In this document: positions 1 to 7,849 of the stretch, piece by piece | Layout of the letters: each line of letters starts with the position of its first letter | Position numbering within the stretch: position 1 is the first letter of the stretch | Source: Nitrospiraceae bacterium | GTDB taxonomy: Bacteria; Nitrospirota; Thermodesulfovibrionia; UBA6902 | Direction: 5' to 3' | NCBI GenBank assembly: GCA_003599505.1 | Contig: QZKO01000078.1 | Location: 1-48,691, forward strand | DNA: 48,691 bases | Notes under the pieces: model-generated | What the model was told of the DNA's origin: nothing | Database searches by the model: none | What the model saw: only the letters and a program-made list of their open reading frames with translations | Program-made: the position numbers and the translations under genes

Positions 1-97
1 CAAACTTAGAGAAAGGCAAAAGGCTAACGGCAAAGGGCTAAAGGTTAGAGAAAGAAAGACCCTTAGCCTTTCGCCATTTGTCTTTTGCCGTTCAAGA
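1..97. repeat. Degenerate direct/inverted repeat, phrase 'ggcaaaaggctaa'
   Basis: The left edge (1-200) contains no gene. Bases 1-97 hold several variants of GGCAAAAGGCTAA / GGCAAAGGGCTAAAGG, followed by reverse-complement variants (CCCTTAGCCTTTCGCC, TCTTTTGCCGTT), so the block can fold into a long imperfect hairpin. It resembles the other phrase-like repeats in this window. It lies downstream of the minus-strand operon ending at 201 and could act as its 3' structure. No T-tract terminator was identified. Confidence 0.5.
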
Positions 98-200
98 TGT
101 TTTTGAACCACAGCTTGCTCCACAATATAATTTTATAAATAAACAGGGCTGACCTTCTGTGCATAAGGATAAGATCGGCAAAGAACAAATAAATCTTGAA

Positions 201-1253
201 TTATAACGCCTTCAGCCCGTAATCCAGATGTCCCAGGCCGATCTCCTCTCCGTATCCGAACTGCCGCCGGTGCGCCTTGATTTTTCCGTCCCTCGAGAAG
301 ATATCAGCCTTTTTCGCGATTATGTCAAAGGCCGCCTTGTCAGCGGCAAGGATGTCCGTTGAAGCGACTATGCCGGCGTCTTCGGCAATCTTCGGGTCAC
401 TGCCCGCGATGCAGTCGCATTCCTCGGTTATATCAAACAGGAAGTTTATGAACAGCTTCCTCCTGATATGCGAAAGGATCCCCTGCGCGTACTCAACCAT
501 CCTCTCGGCAAAGATGTTCTCGTCCTCATGCCAGTGGATCTGGACCGCGTCGAACTTGCAGCAGGCGATGCATTCGCCGCATCCGATACAGGCCTTTGAA
601 TTTATGAAAGCCTTGCCGCTCACCTCTGAAACCGCTGAAACGGGACAGGATTCAATACAGCAGCCGCAGAGGGCGCAGTTTGCGACGTTGATGACGGGTT
701 TCATGGAAGAATGCTGGACCTGTTTGCCCGCGCGCGACGCCATGCCCATCCCCACATTTTTGATTGAGGCCGCGTAGCCCGTCATGATGTGCCCTGTAAT
801 ATGCGACAGGACGATAAGGTCCTCCAGCACCCCGATAAATGAAGGCACCCTGATCTCCTTTATATTCCTGAAATCCGCTCTCACTGTTTTTGAATCGGTC
901 CCGAAGATGCCGTCGGCGATTATATACGGACACCCGAGTTTCTCGGGAGTAAACCCCTTCTGATACGCGAGGTTCAGGTGGTCTACCGCGTTCTGTCTCT
1001 GTCCCCTGTAAATCACATTAGTGTCGAAAACAAAAGGCTTGGCGCCCCTTCTTTTCAGGTTTTCAACCAGTATCTTCACCAGTTCGGGTTTGATATGCCC
1101 CGTGTTCCTTTTGTCCCCGACAGTCATCTTGATGCCTACAAATGAGCCTTTCTGAAACTGTGACAGGACCGCGTCCATGTGCTTCAGGAGCGTCCTGAGA
1201 CAGTCGTTTCTGCTCTGTTCCTTTATACTGCTGAAATAAACTTCCGGTTTCAT
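201..1253 (-). CDS. DUF362 domain protein with two 4Fe-4S clusters
   Basis: This is a 350-residue iron-sulfur protein of the DUF362 family, cytoplasmic and without a signal peptide. The N-terminal 190 residues form the DUF362 body. A ferredoxin-like insert carries two classic clusters: C193-x2-C196-x2-C199-x3-C203P and C222-x2-C225-x2-C228-x3-C232. The ATG at 1253 is preceded by AGAGGTGG. It is the last gene of the minus-strand run from dcd, 20 bp after the DUF2156 gene. Family members are electron-transfer or uncharacterised proteins found mostly in anaerobes, and no substrate can be assigned. The family call is firm; the function is open. Confidence 0.88.
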   Translation of the reverse strand: MKPEVYFSSIKEQSRNDCLRTLLKHMDAVLSQFQKGSFVGIKMTVGDKRNTGHIKPELVKILVENLKRRGAKPFVFDTNVIYRGQRQNAVDHLNLAYQKGFTPEKLGCPYIIADGIFGTDSKTVRADFRNIKEIRVPSFIGVLEDLIVLSHITGHIMTGYAASIKNVGMGMASRAGKQVQHSSMKPVINVANCALCGCCIESCPVSAVSEVSGKAFINSKACIGCGECIACCKFDAVQIHWHEDENIFAERMVEYAQGILSHIRRKLFINFLFDITEECDCIAGSDPKIAEDAGIVASTDILAADKAAFDIIAKKADIFSRDGKIKAHRRQFGYGEEIGLGHLDYGLKAL

Positions 1254-1273
1254 TATTCCACCTCTTGTTAAAA

Positions 1274-2179
1274 TCAGGGGCTGTCGCCCCTGCGTTTTAT
1301 TTTATACTTTTTAACAAACATCAGCGGGTTATATGACATCTTGGCCTGCCGCAGCCCTTCGATCCCCAGGTCCTGCTCACGGTTAACAAACTTGCAGTCG
1401 CCTGCTTCATGCCTTAGAAATTCCTGGTTGATGACCTGGTAGAGTCCCGGCATGCCGCCGTTTGCCTTTTCGACGTGTATGACCATAGTGTCACGCAGGA
1501 ATTTTTCTCCCAGGGTAAGGGCCACGATCCTGTCCCCTACGCGTATGATCCCTCCCCTGATATTCAGGACGCCGAAATTCTTCAGCATTTCAAGGACCGC
1601 GCACCGCTCCTTCTCGAGACCCGGATATTTCTCACAGTCCCTTTCCTCACACCAGTCATGTTCAAAGGCAAGGCATTCATCAATAAGCCCCGGGGTAAGC
1701 GTCTCATATTTATACCGGTACACGCTTTTAAACTTGTTTATCCTGTTTTTCTTGTCATGGAACCTGTTCCCTCTCAACTGAACGAGATCTTTTATTAAAT
1801 AGACATAATCGAAGTGGTCCCGGTCCTCTTCGGCTGTAAACTTCTTATTGTCCTTCAGGAATGCCTGAACAAAGCTCTCCGGCGCCCTTTCCAGATACGG
1901 CTTTCCCGTGCGTGTTTCAAGATAACCGAATATTTCTTCTACCGCGCTTGATATACTGAAGCCGCCGACCGGACAAAATACTGAAACAGGCTCCGCGTCT
2001 TTCAGGATGACAAGATTATTGTAAAGCAGGGACAGTTTAAAGTCATACGCCTTTCGGAAGGCGAATATATTCGTAAAATTATATTCAGAGGCTTCAAGAG
2101 GACATCCGGACAGAAAACCATTGACAGTATCCTGATGGGAAAGCCCGACATCTTCAAATTCCGGGAAACGGGGCAGCAT
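1274..2179 (-). CDS. DUF2156 domain protein (GNAT-like fold)
   Basis: This 301-residue soluble protein has no membrane segments. It matches the DUF2156 type: N-terminal FPEFEDVGLSHQ, a central DYVYLIKDLVQLRG..KKNRINKF segment and a C-terminal VNREQDLGIEGLRQAK..YNP block. These are the signatures of the stand-alone DUF2156 family, related to the C-terminal acyltransferase domain of phosphatidylglycerol lysyltransferases. A GNAT-type transferase role is therefore inferred, with unknown substrate. It lies 23 bp after trpE/pabB and 20 bp before DUF362, so it is probably cotranscribed with them. Confidence 0.82.
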   Translation of the reverse strand: MLPRFPEFEDVGLSHQDTVNGFLSGCPLEASEYNFTNIFAFRKAYDFKLSLLYNNLVILKDAEPVSVFCPVGGFSISSAVEEIFGYLETRTGKPYLERAPESFVQAFLKDNKKFTAEEDRDHFDYVYLIKDLVQLRGNRFHDKKNRINKFKSVYRYKYETLTPGLIDECLAFEHDWCEERDCEKYPGLEKERCAVLEMLKNFGVLNIRGGIIRVGDRIVALTLGEKFLRDTMVIHVEKANGGMPGLYQVINQEFLRHEAGDCKFVNREQDLGIEGLRQAKMSYNPLMFVKKYKIKRRGDSP

Positions 2180-2202
2180 AACAATGTAATTATAGCAGAT
2201 AA

Positions 2203-3747
2203 CTACAGCGTCTCGAGCGTCCGTACCAGGGCCTCGGCTTTTTTGAGGGTTTCGAGATATTCCCTTTCTGGGTCCGAATCAGCGACGATGCCCGCGCCGG
2301 CCTGGACATATGCGACCTTGTCCTTGATTACAAAAGTTCTTATAACTATATTCAAATCCATATCGCCGGTAAAGCTGATGTAACCGACCGAGCCTGTATA
2401 AGGCCCCCTGGCGACGGGCTCAAGTTCATCTATGATTTCCATGCACCGGACTTTAGGCACCCCTGTTATGGTGCCTCCGGGGAATGTCGCGCGTATCGCG
2501 TCAAAACAGTCTTTGCCGTTTGCAAGTGCGCCCCTTATATTCGACACGATATGGATGACGTGGGAATAGTCCTCTGTAATCATGAATTCGTCGACTTCAA
2601 CGGTGCTGTAACCGGAAATCTTTCCCAGATCGTTCCGTTCAAGGTCAATCAGCATGAGATGCTCGGCCCTTTCCTTCTCGTTCAGCAGGAGGTCTTTCCT
2701 CATCATGAAATCGCCTTCGGCGTCTTTTCCCCTCGGGCGCGTGCCCGCGATCGGCCTTGTCTCAACAATACGGCCCGTGACCTTCACCAGTCTCTCCGGC
2801 GATGAGCTCGCGATATGATACTGCCCCAGGTCGAGATACGCGGCAAAAGGGGAAGGATTGATACCGCTCAGTATTTTATAAATCTGCCATGGTCCGATAT
2901 CGCCGATATCAGCCGATACCCTCTGTGAAAGGTTTGCCTGGAAGATATCCCCCGCCCGTATATATTCTTTTGCTCTTTTTACTATTTCCATATAGGCCTC
3001 TTTGCCCATCTCGTGGCGGATATGGATGGGGGTGTTTGCAGGGACTGGTTTTAAACCCGCCCCTGCGGGAGGGGTGGAAGGTATTAAGCTGATCTTTTCA
3101 AACATTATTTTTATTTTTTCACACGCCCTGTCATAAGCATCTTCCCATTCACTGAGGGCGGGTTTTAAACCCGCCCCTGCATCTGCGCTAATCAGCGGGC
3201 ACGACATAAGAAACGTTTTTTGCAGTTTGCGGTCAACCGCGATTACGGAGTCAAAAAGCATAAAATGAGCGTCAGGGATGTTGAGGTCGTCCACGGCTGT
3301 CCCCGGAATATTCTCAAAGTAGCGGACGAAATCATAACTGATAAGGCCGACTGCCCCGCCGACAAACGGTGGAAGGTTTTCGGGAGATTTAATCTTGTGC
3401 GCTGAAAGCAGTTCTTTTAATTTTTTGAGAGGTGCTCCTGTTATGCCTGACCCCTGCCCCTCGGCACGAGTCGATTCCGGCCTCACCCCTGACCCCTTTC
3501 TCCTGTCCTCTACCTCAACATTCCCGTCCTTCACCCTGAAAATCAAAAAAGGCCCTGCGCCGATGAAAGAATAGCGGGCGATTTTTTCCGGCCCCTTTAT
3601 GCTTTCAAGAAGGAAACTGTGCGCGGACTGGAAATTTTCATAAATCCTCCGGGGTGAGATAAAAGGCAGCCCGGCATAGACAGGAGAAACGTCGCCCGCC
3701 TTTGCGTTCCTGATGAATTCGGATTTTGAAGGTGAAATATGAATCAT
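2203..3747 (-). CDS. trpE: Anthranilate synthase component I / aminodeoxychorismate synthase component I
   Basis: This 514-residue chorismate-binding enzyme converts chorismate to anthranilate (TrpE) or aminodeoxychorismate (PabB), with ammonia from a separate glutaminase. The C-terminal catalytic block is complete: TRPIAGTRPRG (331-340), LIDLERNDLGK (366-376), ITGVPKVRCMEIIDELEP (427-444), DLNIVIRTF and AGAGIVADSDPEREY. The Ala in PIAGT (A334) is the TrpE-type residue, as PabB usually has Lys. The FPGGTITG stretch reads more like PabB, so the symbol is provisional. No trpG/pabA or other trp gene is present. Three low-complexity insertions (residues 84-104, 189-197, 227-237) are encoded by repeats and lie outside the catalytic core. 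Confidence 0.85.
   Translation of the reverse strand: MIHISPSKSEFIRNAKAGDVSPVYAGLPFISPRRIYENFQSAHSFLLESIKGPEKIARYSFIGAGPFLIFRVKDGNVEVEDRRKGSGVRPESTRAEGQGSGITGAPLKKLKELLSAHKIKSPENLPPFVGGAVGLISYDFVRYFENIPGTAVDDLNIPDAHFMLFDSVIAVDRKLQKTFLMSCPLISADAGAGLKPALSEWEDAYDRACEKIKIMFEKISLIPSTPPAGAGLKPVPANTPIHIRHEMGKEAYMEIVKRAKEYIRAGDIFQANLSQRVSADIGDIGPWQIYKILSGINPSPFAAYLDLGQYHIASSSPERLVKVTGRIVETRPIAGTRPRGKDAEGDFMMRKDLLLNEKERAEHLMLIDLERNDLGKISGYSTVEVDEFMITEDYSHVIHIVSNIRGALANGKDCFDAIRATFPGGTITGVPKVRCMEIIDELEPVARGPYTGSVGYISFTGDMDLNIVIRTFVIKDKVAYVQAGAGIVADSDPEREYLETLKKAEALVRTLETL
3037..3069. repeat. In-frame palindromic repeat copy in trpE (residues 227-237)
   Basis: A GGTTTTAAACCCGCCCCTGC core is followed by a GGGAGGGG flank. 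Read on the coding strand it gives AGAGLKPVPA, matching the product of the second copy 90 bp away. The left arm is degenerate (GACTGG), so only half of the palindrome is conserved. Confidence 0.8.
3156..3180. repeat. In-frame palindromic repeat copy in trpE (residues 189-197)
   Basis: GGGCGGGTTT-T-AAACCCGCCC is a perfect 10-bp inverted repeat with a 1-nt centre, followed by CCTGC. On the coding strand it is read as AGAGLKPA in the same frame as the neighbouring copy. The core GTTTTAAAC is shared with the 13-bp-arm palindrome in comEC (18535-18561). Confidence 0.85.
3436..3498. repeat. Low-complexity 'cctgacccc' insertion in trpE (residues 84-104)
   Basis: This block contains CCTGACCCCTG and CACCCCTGACCCC and translates to a Gly/Ser/Arg-rich stretch (KGSGVRPES...GQGSGITG) that does not resemble TrpE sequence. 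The same phrase occurs in comEC (18550-18561), just downstream of pyrF (3768-3776) and, reverse-complemented, beside the transposase remnant at 48530-48575. Confidence 0.65.
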
Positions 3748-3786
3748 GGTTTGAAAAATCTCCCCTGACCCCGGGGGATTTTCATG

Positions 3787-4512
3787 CTACCTCTGTAGAC
3801 CGCTTATCTCTTCTTTTATCCGCTCCAGGGCCTTCAGCGGGTCCGGTTGTGAAAGGACCGCCCTCCCTAAAACGATATAGTCGGCCCCTCTCCGCAAGGC
3901 TTCCCTGGGCGCCAGCATCCTTTTCTGATCATCTGCCGCGGCCCATGACGGCCTGATGCCGGGAGTGACGATCAGGAAATCCTTCCCGAAGTGAGAGCGG
4001 ATATTTTCAGCGTCTTCAGGCGAAGCCACCACCCCGTCCAGACCGGCGTTATACGCAAGCCCGGCAAGATGCCTGACCTCGGCGCCCATTCTAAGCCCTA
4101 TTCCGAGCTCATCCCGCAAGGCGTTCTGGTCGATACTGGTCAATATGGTAACGCCGATCAGCTTCGGCCTGTCAATGTTCTCATCAAGTGAAGTCTTTCT
4201 TATCGCTTCCGCCGCCTGCCTCATCATCCCGGAACCGCCCAGCGCGTGCACATTGAACATAAAGACCCCGAGCCGGGCTGCCGCTGCCGCTGAAGCGGCC
4301 ACTGTGTTCGGTATATCGTGGAACTTGAGGTCGAGGAAGACCTTCCGGCCCATCAGGTGTATCTGTTTTATGATTTTGGGTCCTGAGGAAGTGAAAAGCC
4401 CGGAGCCGACCTTGAAGACCTCAATATGCCCCGAGAACTTCTTTACGATTTCGACTGCTTCGTCATATCCGGGGACATCAAGCGCAAGGATTATGGGGTT
4501 GCCGGGTTTCAT
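3787..4512 (-). CDS. pyrF: Orotidine 5'-phosphate decarboxylase
   Basis: This 241-residue enzyme performs the last step of UMP synthesis, OMP to UMP plus CO2. The catalytic D61-x-K63-x2-D66 motif in [12 protein letters not shown] is intact. The phosphate-binding C-terminal region reads [13 protein letters not shown] followed by [12 protein letters not shown]. The chosen start is ATG 4512, which overlaps the dcd stop as ATGA and begins exactly at the first beta strand ([13 protein letters not shown]). A longer reading would add 23 residues from inside dcd. It is coupled to dcd, a pyrimidine gene pair, and lies 39 bp upstream of trpE/pabB. Confidence 0.95.
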   Translation of the reverse strand: MKPGNPIILALDVPGYDEAVEIVKKFSGHIEVFKVGSGLFTSSGPKIIKQIHLMGRKVFLDLKFHDIPNTVAASAAAAARLGVFMFNVHALGGSGMMRQAAEAIRKTSLDENIDRPKLIGVTILTSIDQNALRDELGIGLRMGAEVRHLAGLAYNAGLDGVVASPEDAENIRSHFGKDFLIVTPGIRPSWAAADDQKRMLAPREALRRGADYIVLGRAVLSQPDPLKALERIKEEISGLQR

Positions 4513-5057
4513 ATCTTTGCAAGCGTTATCCCTTTCTGCGCCTGATACTTGCCGGCCTTGTCGGCATAGGACCTTTCGCAAACCTCATCGGCGCCGAGGA
4601 ATATAAGCTGGGCGACGCCTTCATTTGCGTAAACTTTTACGGGCAATGGAGTCGTGTTGGATATCTCTATCGTCACGTGGCCTTCCCATTCCGGTTCAAG
4701 GGGGGTCACGTTGACGATGATCCCGCATCTCGCGTATGTGGATTTGCCGAGGCAGATGACGATCGTTTCTCTGGGGATTCTGAAATATTCCACTGAAGTG
4801 GCAAGCGCAAAGGAATTCGGCGGTATTATGCAGGCATCTCCTTTAAAATCGATAAAACTCTGCGGGTCGAATTTTTTCGGGTCAATTACCGTGGTATTTA
4901 TGTTGGTAAAAATCTTGAATTCATCCGTTATTCTCATATCATAACCGTAAGAGCTTACTCCGTATGAGATAACGCCTTCCCTCACCTGCTTTTCAGAAAA
5001 AGGGGTTATCATTCCCTTTCCGGCCATTTCCTGTATCCACCTGTCGTTTTTTACCAT
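4509..5057 (-). CDS. dcd: dCTP deaminase
   Basis: This 182-residue enzyme makes dUTP (or dUMP in bifunctional homologues) from dCTP, feeding dTMP synthesis. Conserved elements are SSYGYDMRI near the N-terminus, [10 protein letters not shown], and the [17 protein letters not shown] strand carrying the catalytic Glu, then VAQLIFL. ATG 5057 is chosen because GGGGGAAGA lies 6 nt upstream; the upstream TTG at 5072 would put that Shine-Dalgarno inside the gene. It heads the pyrimidine/chorismate operon. Whether it is mono- or bifunctional cannot be read from sequence alone. Confidence 0.93.
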   Translation of the reverse strand: MVKNDRWIQEMAGKGMITPFSEKQVREGVISYGVSSYGYDMRITDEFKIFTNINTTVIDPKKFDPQSFIDFKGDACIIPPNSFALATSVEYFRIPRETIVICLGKSTYARCGIIVNVTPLEPEWEGHVTIEISNTTPLPVKVYANEGVAQLIFLGADEVCERSYADKAGKYQAQKGITLAKI

Positions 5058-5094
5058 TTGGTCTTCCCCCAAGTTTAAGAATGGACAATCACAA

Positions 5095-5124
5095 ATCGTA
5101 ACATAAAGATTTATTGCTTTACAA
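5095..5124 (-). promoter_or_regulatory. Candidate sigma-70 promoter for dcd operon
   Basis: On the minus strand TTGTAA (5119-5124) and TACGAT (5095-5100) are separated by 18 nt, about 38 nt upstream of the dcd ATG. Both boxes are imperfect. Confidence 0.4.
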
Positions 5125-5143
5125 TAACAGGAAGAACAATATT

Positions 5144-5239
5144 GCCACTGATTAACACAGAATAACGCGGATTTTTCAAGAAAAGCGCAAGCGTTATTTT
5201 TTTATTCCATCAGCGGTTATCCGTGTTTATCCGTGGCTA
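5144..5239. repeat. Inverted repeat of 'GCCAC-GATTAACAC / GTGTTTATCCGTGGC' type
   Basis: A left arm starting GCCACTGATTAACACAG and a right arm ending TTATCCGTGTTTATCCGTGGC are imperfect reverse complements about 30 bp long, with an AT-rich centre. It sits between dcd and the HTH/zinc-ribbon gene. It belongs to the dispersed phrase-like repeats of this genome. Confidence 0.6.
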
Positions 5240-5252
5240 AGTTGTTTTTGTA

Positions 5253-5576
5253 TTACTCCATCCTGAAGGACGGCTCTTCTATAGACTCGCCGTGGCAGAC
5301 AGGGCACCTGCCGGGTCTTTTAAGCCTTTCCCTTTTCCTGAATACAAAACCGCATTTAATGCATTCAGCCGGAACGACGACAAGGGCGCTTCCGGTTTTA
5401 TGAACAGTCTTACGGATGTGTTCGAGATGGTCGTAGACTTCTTTTTCCGGGACCCTTAATAATCCTGAAAGCTCTTTGGCAGTAAGCGTCTTCCCTTCCA
5501 GGGCCGAAACAATACCCTGCCGTATCGTCTCTTTTCTGTCAGGGGGGACAGCCGGTTGTCGCGGTTTATTTTTCAT
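5253..5576 (-). CDS. Predicted transcriptional regulator, HTH plus zinc ribbon (COG3357-like)
   Basis: This is a 107-residue protein. Residues 17-62 read as a winged-helix fold (RQGIVSALEGKTLTAKELSGLLRVPEKEVYDHLEHIRKT). The C-terminus is a zinc ribbon with CIKCGF and CPVC, followed by an acidic tail. This order (HTH then CxxC..CxxC) matches the archaeal/bacterial COG3357 family of predicted regulators. The target is unknown. It is transcribed alone on the minus strand, with an inverted repeat just downstream of its stop. A DNA-binding role is inferred from architecture. Confidence 0.78.
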   Translation of the reverse strand: MKNKPRQPAVPPDRKETIRQGIVSALEGKTLTAKELSGLLRVPEKEVYDHLEHIRKTVHKTGSALVVVPAECIKCGFVFRKRERLKRPGRCPVCHGESIEEPSFRME

Positions 5577-5612
5577 GCCTCTGTTTAAACGATATTATAT
5601 ATCAATTTCTTA

Positions 5613-5642
5613 TTGACTTCTGCCCGTGATTCTTAATATAGT
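5613..5642 (+). promoter_or_regulatory. Candidate sigma-70 promoter of the 93-aa exported protein
   Basis: TTGACT (5613-5618) and TATAGT (5637-5642) are separated by 18 nt. The start codon is 33 nt downstream and preceded by AAAAAGGAGAGG, so promoter, leader and Shine-Dalgarno form a coherent unit. Confidence 0.55.
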
Positions 5643-5674
5643 GTAATTAACACTACATAAAAAGGAGAGGATTT

Positions 5675-5956
5675 ATGAAAAAGGTATTTATTATTCTGCT
5701 GACAGTCGTTTTTGCGTTTACGTCGACCGCGGTATTCGCAAAGGAGAAACCTGAAGCTGAAGAAATTATCGCGGACCTTATTTTCCTGAGACCGCTCGGC
5801 CTTATCTCCTTTGTGTTCGGCACTTCCGTGTTCATCGTCTCATTGCCTCTGGCTGCTGTTACAAAAAGCACAAAACAGACGGGTGAAGTCCTGGTTAAGG
5901 ACACGTTTAATTATACGTTCAAGAGACCCATCGGAGAGATGGAATCGGGTTTGTAA
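5675..5956 (+). CDS. Small exported hypothetical protein
   Basis: This 93-residue protein has a clear Sec signal peptide ([22 protein letters not shown], cleavage near residue 22). A hydrophobic segment follows ([29 protein letters not shown]), then a polar tail ending YTFKRPIGE. The RPLG...VVSLP...YTF-RPIG pattern recalls small periplasmic or inner-membrane proteins seen in Nitrospirota and deltaproteobacterial genomes, from memory only. It has its own promoter and strong RBS. The function is unknown. Confidence 0.75.
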   Translation: MKKVFIILLTVVFAFTSTAVFAKEKPEAEEIIADLIFLRPLGLISFVFGTSVFIVSLPLAAVTKSTKQTGEVLVKDTFNYTFKRPIGEMESGL

Positions 5957-5982
5957 AATTTATTTCCTGCGGTCAATTCAAG

Positions 5983-6135
5983 CCTTATGACTGCGAACTT
6001 CCAGGGCTGGTTGTTCATTCCCGACGGCGCCCATGTGCCGGCCTCTATTATCTTATCGATAATTTCATCGGGCACAGGCCCATCAGTAAATTTTCTTATG
6101 CTGCGGCGGGTCTTGATGACTTCGATGCTGTCCAT
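5983..6135 (-). pseudogene. Truncated nitroreductase (N-terminal fragment)
   Basis: The first 51 codons encode a convincing nitroreductase start: [19 protein letters not shown], then [27 protein letters not shown], containing the FMN-binding RRSIR and APSG.NNQPW motifs. After that the similarity stops and the frame continues about 23 codons into unrelated sequence across the end of the 93-aa gene (stop near 5911). Nitroreductases are normally 170-220 residues, so about 70 percent of the gene is missing. It lies 15 bp downstream of prfB, and a deletion is the simplest explanation. Confidence 0.75.
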
Positions 6136-6150
6136 GCCTTGAACCCTGTA

Positions 6151-7264
6151 TTATTTGACTCCTGTTTTTTTCATTAACAAATACTCTTTTATGAAATTAT
6201 CAATCGCGCCGTCCAGCACGGCATTCACGTTGCCGGTTTCGTACCCCGTCCTGTGGTCTTTAACAAGCTGGTAAGGCTGCAGGGTGTAGGAACGTATCTG
6301 GCTGCCCCAGGCAATGTCTTTTTTCTCGCCGATAAACCCTTCGAGCTTTTCTTCCTGTTCCTTTTTCTTGATTGTGTACAGACGCGCCTTGAGTATCTTC
6401 AATGCAGTTGATTTGTTTTTATGCTGGGAGCGTTCATTCTGACAACTGATGATAATCCCGGAGGGTATATGAGTAAGCCTTATTGCCGAGGAAGTTTTGT
6501 TCACATGCTGACCGCCGGCCCCGGACGCCCTGAACGTGTCTATTTTCAGATCATCTTCCTTTATATCTACCTCGATATCCTCGCTTATCTCCGGGTAGAC
6601 AAGCACGGCGGCGAAGGAGGTATGCCGCCTTTTATTGGCGTCAAACGGTGAAATCCTTACCAGCCGGTGAACGCCTGCTTCCCCTTTTAAATAACCGTGC
6701 GCGTATGTCCCGCTGACTGTCAGGGTCACGCTCTTTATGCCCGCTTCTTCACCCGGCTGCAAATCTACAATTGCCACTTTAAAGCCCTTCCGCTCGGCCC
6801 ATCTGATATACATCCTCATCAGCATCTGCGCCCAGTCCTGGCTTTCGGTCCCCCCGGCGCCGGGATGAATAGTCATTATCGCGTCATTTTTATCTTCATC
6901 CTGTGAAAGGATGCTCTTCAGCTCGACTTCGCCGATCCCGGATATGAGGGCGTCAATTCCGGTTTCAGCGTCTTTCAGAAAGACTTCGCCCCCTTCTTCT
7001 TCGGAAAGCTCGAGGAGGACATGGAGGTCTTCGTATTTTTTTTCTATAGAATGGAAAAGCTGGAGAGAGCTTTCAACCGCTGATTTTTCCTTCAGCAGGC
7101 CCTGGGCCTTTGCCGGGTTTTCCCACAGGCTTTCATCCAGGAGGTCTTTTTGCAGGGTTTCAAGGCGTTGCATCTGGAAGGGTACATCAAAGATACCTCC
7201 TGAGGGTATCCATCTTTGATTGAATATCGCTCAATTTTTCTTTTAATTCGCCATAGGTAATCAT
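6151..7264 (-). CDS. prfB: Peptide chain release factor 2 with programmed +1 frameshift
   Basis: RF2 recognises UGA and UAA stop codons on the ribosome. The zero frame starts at ATG 7264 and runs 25 codons (MITYGELKEKLSDIQSKMD..RRYL) to an in-frame TGA at 7187-7189. The slippery site AGGAGG-TAT-CTT-TGA is present, so ribosomes shift +1 at CTT and continue at GAT 7188 for 345 codons, about 370 residues in all. The RF2-specific SPF anticodon-like tripeptide (RISPFDANKR) and the GGQ catalytic loop (GAGGQHVNKTSSA) are intact. The shift provides autoregulation: low RF2 favours frameshifting. It lies 103 bp downstream of smpB. Confidence 0.96.
7186..7202 (-). promoter_or_regulatory. prfB programmed +1 frameshift site
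   Basis: On the minus strand the sequence reads AGGAGGTATCTTTGAT. The internal Shine-Dalgarno AGGAGG sits 3 nt before CTT, followed by the TGA stop, which is the canonical RF2 recoding arrangement. Confidence 0.95.
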
Positions 7265-7367
7265 TGTTATGCGCGCCTCCTGAAATTATTCGGGGGACAA
7301 CCACCCGCCCTTCGAACACGTACCGCTATTATACCTGAATGCGTCGGCAATGTGCGCAGGGCATTGA

Positions 7368-7817
7368 TTATTTCCCCTTCAAATGCCGCTCCATCTCCCT
7401 CCGCGCTTCTTTCTCTTTTACGGCCTCTCTCTTCTCATATTGCCTCTTCCCTTTCGCAAGTCCTATCTCCACCTTGGCCTTTCCGTTTTTGAAATATATC
7501 TTCAGGGGGATGAGGGTAAGCCCTTTTTGCGTGATATGTCCGTACAGTTTATTTATTTCCTTCCTGTTCAGAAGCAGCTTCCTGGTCCTGAGGGGGTCGT
7601 GGTTGAGAATGTTGCCGTGGCTGTACGGGCTGATGTGACAATTAAGAAGGAATACCTCGCTGTTTTTAACGATGGCGTAACTGTCTTTCAGATTGGCCTT
7701 GCCTTCCCGCAATGATTTCACTTCTGTCCCAAGCAGTGAAATACCGGCCTCGTAAGTCTCCTGGATGAAGTAATCGTGATAAGCCTTCCTGTTGGTTGCT
7801 ACGACCTTTTCTTCCAT
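7368..7817 (-). CDS. smpB: SsrA-binding protein
   Basis: This 149-residue protein binds tmRNA and delivers it to stalled ribosomes. The SmpB core is complete: [71 protein letters not shown] and [26 protein letters not shown] basic C-terminal tail ([21 protein letters not shown]) inserts into the decoding centre in known structures. Length is slightly below the E. coli 160 aa. The gene encoding tmRNA itself was not seen here. It is followed by prfB, so two translation-termination or rescue genes sit together. Confidence 0.96.
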   Translation of the reverse strand: MEEKVVATNRKAYHDYFIQETYEAGISLLGTEVKSLREGKANLKDSYAIVKNSEVFLLNCHISPYSHGNILNHDPLRTRKLLLNRKEINKLYGHITQKGLTLIPLKIYFKNGKAKVEIGLAKGKRQYEKREAVKEKEARREMERHLKGK

Positions 7818-7849
7818 GATAGAGAGGATAACTTACGGTATCCCGCAAG

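Noticed and set aside
5144-5239. Small RNA or tRNA gene between dcd and the HTH/zinc-ribbon gene
   Set aside because: The inverted repeat does not fold as a tRNA and matches the dispersed phrase-type repeats. No tRNA or rRNA was recognised anywhere in the window.
7092-7319. Separate 75-codon ORF over the prfB start
   Set aside because: It is in a third frame. The true N-terminus is the 25-codon zero frame leading to the +1 shift.
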